Below, in pieces: positions 5,481 through 6,678 of a stretch of DNA of 6,678 bases (its first letter is position 1; each line of letters opens with the position of its first letter). The position numbers were made by a program, and so were the translations under genes. The stretch comes from Gemmatimonadaceae bacterium (GTDB lineage: Bacteria; Gemmatimonadota; Gemmatimonadetes; Gemmatimonadales; Gemmatimonadaceae): assembly GCA_014379705.1 (NCBI GenBank), contig JACMLI010000452.1:1-6678 (forward strand). Direction: 5' to 3'. The notes under the pieces were generated by a model, which saw only the letters and a list, made by a program, of their open reading frames with translations, made no database searches and was not told where the DNA came from.

Positions 5481-6678
5481 TCAGGATTCGAACTGCCGCA
5501 GGAACTCCGGCCGGCGTGCCGCCAGGGTCGCATAGACCTCCAGGCAGGTGGCGCTCCAGCGACGGATCCATTCGCAGTAGTGCAGGTTGGGCGCCGCGGT
5601 GTCGCCGTATCGCGTGTGGGCCTCGTGGTAGCACCCCCCCGCGCAGAGCGAACGCGCCCAGCAGGTGTGGCAGTCGGTCTTGTTGTCGATGTGGTGGCGG
5701 CGCAGGTAGTCGTCCTGCATCGCGTGGTCGACGCCGTCACGCACGGTCCCGAGCTTGTGCTTGTCGGAGCCGGCGAATCGATGGCAGAGCCCCACGTCCC
5801 CGTCGGTCGCCACGCCTAACAATCCAAGCCCGGCGCCACACGGGTACGCCTTGGCGACGCCCTTGTGGATCTCGTCAAGCGTGTCGCGCACGTTGGAGAA
5901 ACCGTGGTGCCGGCCGGTGAGCGACGTGGCGAGAAACTCCTTCGCCAGGAGCTGGAACTGCTCGAGCATGTACTCGAAGCCATCGGCCTGGATCGCGTAG
6001 TCGCGCTGCCACGAGGTGGTCACGGGGGCGAAGCCGACTTCCCAGAACCCGACTTCCTCCTTGAGGTGCCGGTAGATCCCCGTCACGTCGAGGTTGTTCC
6101 TGGTGAGTGTCACGCGCGCGCCGATCGGCCGGCGATTGTGGCGACGGAGCAATTCCTTCACTTTCGGGATGATGACGTCGTAACTGCCGGCGCCGTTGGA
6201 GAAGACGCGCAATGCGTCCTGTTGCTCCCGCGCTCCATCCATCGACACGGTGACGCCGACGTCGTTCTCGACCATCCAGTCGATGATCTCGTCCTTGAGG
6301 AGCGTGGCGTTGGTCGTCAATGAGGCATCGACCGTCTTTCCGAGTTCCACCGCCCGCTTCTGCGCATAGGAGAGCGCGTACTTGAGGACCTTGAAGTTGA
6401 GCAGGGTCTCGCCGCCGAAGAACGTGAGGTGTACATGCGGCTGGGCGCCCGACTCGGCGAACATGAAGTCGACGCTTTCGCGCGCCGTGTCCTCGCTCAT
6501 GTAGCGGGGTTTCGTCGACGCCTCGACGATCTTGTCCTCGCCGTATTCGTAGCAGTACTTGCAGCTCAGGTTGCACTTGCTCGTCACGTTCATGACGAGC
6601 GTGGTCAGCGGGATGCGCTTCCGCGGGCCCTCGGCGGGCGGCCTCGGCGCAGGGGCCGCGACGGCGCGCACGGCCTGC
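5481..6678 (-). CDS. qhpD: Radical SAM/SPASM maturase forming the gamma-subunit thioether bonds (QhpD), 5' end probably outside window
   Basis: In QHNDH systems this cytoplasmic enzyme makes three sulfur-to-methylene-carbon cross-links between Cys and Asp/Glu in the gamma precursor. Counting from the GTG at 6671, the radical-SAM motif CNLSCKYC (Cys33, Cys37, Cys40) binds the catalytic 4Fe-4S cluster, and HLTFFGGETLL (81-91) carries the GGE motif that contacts SAM. A complete C-terminal SPASM domain for two auxiliary clusters follows: Cys278 and Cys296, then C-x2-C-x5-C-x3-C-x18-C (Cys334, 337, 343, 347, 366), including WARSLCAGGCYHEAH. The frame stays open to the window edge (CAG GCC before the GTG), no Shine-Dalgarno sequence is visible, and family members as I recall them have several dozen more residues before the first motif. 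The true start is therefore likely upstream. The stop is TGA at 5483-5481, and qhpC begins 12 nt later. The neighbouring substrate makes the QhpD assignment strong among SPASM maturases. Confidence 0.94.
   Translation of the reverse strand, partial: QAVRAVAAPAPRPPAEGPRKRIPLTTLVMNVTSKCNLSCKYCYEYGEDKIVEASTKPRYMSEDTARESVDFMFAESGAQPHVHLTFFGGETLLNFKVLKYALSYAQKRAVELGKTVDASLTTNATLLKDEIIDWMVENDVGVTVSMDGAREQQDALRVFSNGAGSYDVIIPKVKELLRRHNRRPIGARVTLTRNNLDVTGIYRHLKEEVGFWEVGFAPVTTSWQRDYAIQADGFEYMLEQFQLLAKEFLATSLTGRHHGFSNVRDTLDEIHKGVAKAYPCGAGLGLLGVATDGDVGLCHRFAGSDKHKLGTVRDGVDHAMQDDYLRRHHIDNKTDCHTCWARSLCAGGCYHEAHTRYGDTAAPNLHYCEWIRRWSATCLEVYATLAARRPEFLRQFES

Noticed and set aside
5071..5634. N-terminal extension of the qhpB frame up to 5634
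   Set aside because: It overlaps all of qhpC and the end of qhpD in another frame and is low-complexity. The ATG at 5070 is followed at once by a clear signal peptide.

Overview
The window is GC-rich (roughly two thirds G+C) and carries six genes, all on the minus strand, so they are transcribed from the right edge towards position 1. Five of them (about 1415-6678) form most of a quinohemoprotein amine dehydrogenase (QHNDH) operon. This is the periplasmic enzyme that oxidises primary amines with a cysteine tryptophylquinone (CTQ) cofactor built from the protein chain of its small gamma subunit. In transcription order they are: qhpD, a radical-SAM/SPASM thioether-forming maturase whose 5' end probably lies beyond the right edge; qhpC, the gamma-subunit precursor; qhpB, the beta-propeller beta subunit with a Sec signal peptide; qhpF, a fused ABC exporter; and qhpE, a subtilisin-like leader peptidase. 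The diheme alpha subunit gene (qhpA) and the flavin monooxygenase gene (qhpG) are not in the window. In the family's usual order, qhpA would lie just off the right edge.

The decisive evidence is the gamma subunit. Its Cys, Glu, Asp and Trp residues fall at exactly the spacings known for the three Cys-to-acid thioether bridges and the Cys-Trp pair of CTQ. The genes work as one assembly line. QhpD cross-links the gamma precursor in the cytoplasm, QhpE removes the leader, QhpF is thought to export the processed subunit, and QhpB with the unseen QhpA receives it outside the cytoplasmic membrane. qhpC/qhpB and qhpF/qhpE overlap by ATGA, qhpD/qhpC are 12 nt apart, and a perfect 7-bp hairpin sits between qhpB and qhpF.

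Positions 1-1298 hold a housekeeping gene, the alpha2-type glycyl-tRNA synthetase, open at the left edge so that only its last residues are missing. It is separated from qhpE by a 116-nt spacer with a perfect 17-bp tandem duplication.

The organism is a high-GC bacterium. The gene order (F before E, against E before F in Paracoccus), the long gamma leader region and the glyS neighbour argue against a typical Paracoccus/Pseudomonas-type locus. Gemmatimonadota or a similar high-GC phylum would fit, but that is a low-confidence impression. The pathway itself is known. What is new here is its variant form.
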